Part shown: positions 5,097 through 5,138 of the stretch, in pieces
Layout: every line of letters starts with the position of its first letter
How positions within the stretch are numbered: position 1 is the stretch's first letter
Assembly (NCBI GenBank): GCA_946885425.1
Contig: CAMPGJ010000085.1
Coordinates: 1-5,138, forward strand
DNA length: 5,138 nt
DNA from: an uncultured bacterium
GTDB lineage: Bacteria; Patescibacteria; Microgenomatia; Levybacterales; UBA12049
Reading direction: 5' to 3'
The notes under the pieces: generated by a model
The model's input: the letters and a program-made list of their open reading frames with translations, nothing else
What the model was told of the DNA's origin: nothing
Databases searched by the model: none
Program-made: the position numbers and the translations under genes

Positions 5097-5138
5097 CTCT
5101 GATTAAAGTATGAGTTATTTGCGGGATGGAAGCAAGAG

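Overview
This 5.1-kb window carries five protein-coding genes and one tRNA gene, all on the minus strand, with very little space between them. Stops are ordinary (UAA, UAG, UGA), the sequence is moderately AT-rich, Shine-Dalgarno sites are weak or absent, and the tRNA gene does not encode its CCA end. With the small GIY-YIG and HD-domain proteins and the degenerate 'TTGGATA'-type spacer repeats, this is compatible with a metagenome-derived bacterium, perhaps of the Patescibacteria (candidate phyla radiation). That placement is an inference; no taxonomic marker gene is present.

In the direction of transcription (right to left): (1) 5096-3369, a membrane-anchored extracytoplasmic protein with a lysyl-oxidase catalytic domain that keeps the copper-binding His triad and both residues of the lysine tyrosylquinone cofactor. 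(2) A 187-bp spacer with a degenerate AT-rich repeat, a perfect palindrome of the form ATTCCC-N8-GGGAAT and a good sigma-70-like promoter. (3) 3181-2108, an M20-family metallopeptidase (ArgE/DapE/carboxypeptidase G2 group). (4) 2073-1681, a GIY-YIG nuclease-domain frame with no stop before it runs straight into (5) a tRNA-Val(GAC) gene at 1818-1746. (6) 1740-1621, a patch of tRNA debris: a D-arm-less second tRNA-Val and two 34-bp repeats, 80 bp apart, each with two small hairpins. (7) 1593-634, a RelA/SpoT-type HD hydrolase with no synthetase domain. (8) 610-35, a second, smaller HD-domain phosphohydrolase 23 bp downstream, probably co-transcribed with it.

The genes do not form an obvious single pathway. 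The two HD proteins look like a nucleotide-hydrolysis pair. The GIY-YIG/tRNA overlap and the tRNA remnants are the oddest structural part, and the bacterial lysyl oxidase is the most distinctive protein. I see no CRISPR array, insertion sequence or complete mobile element.
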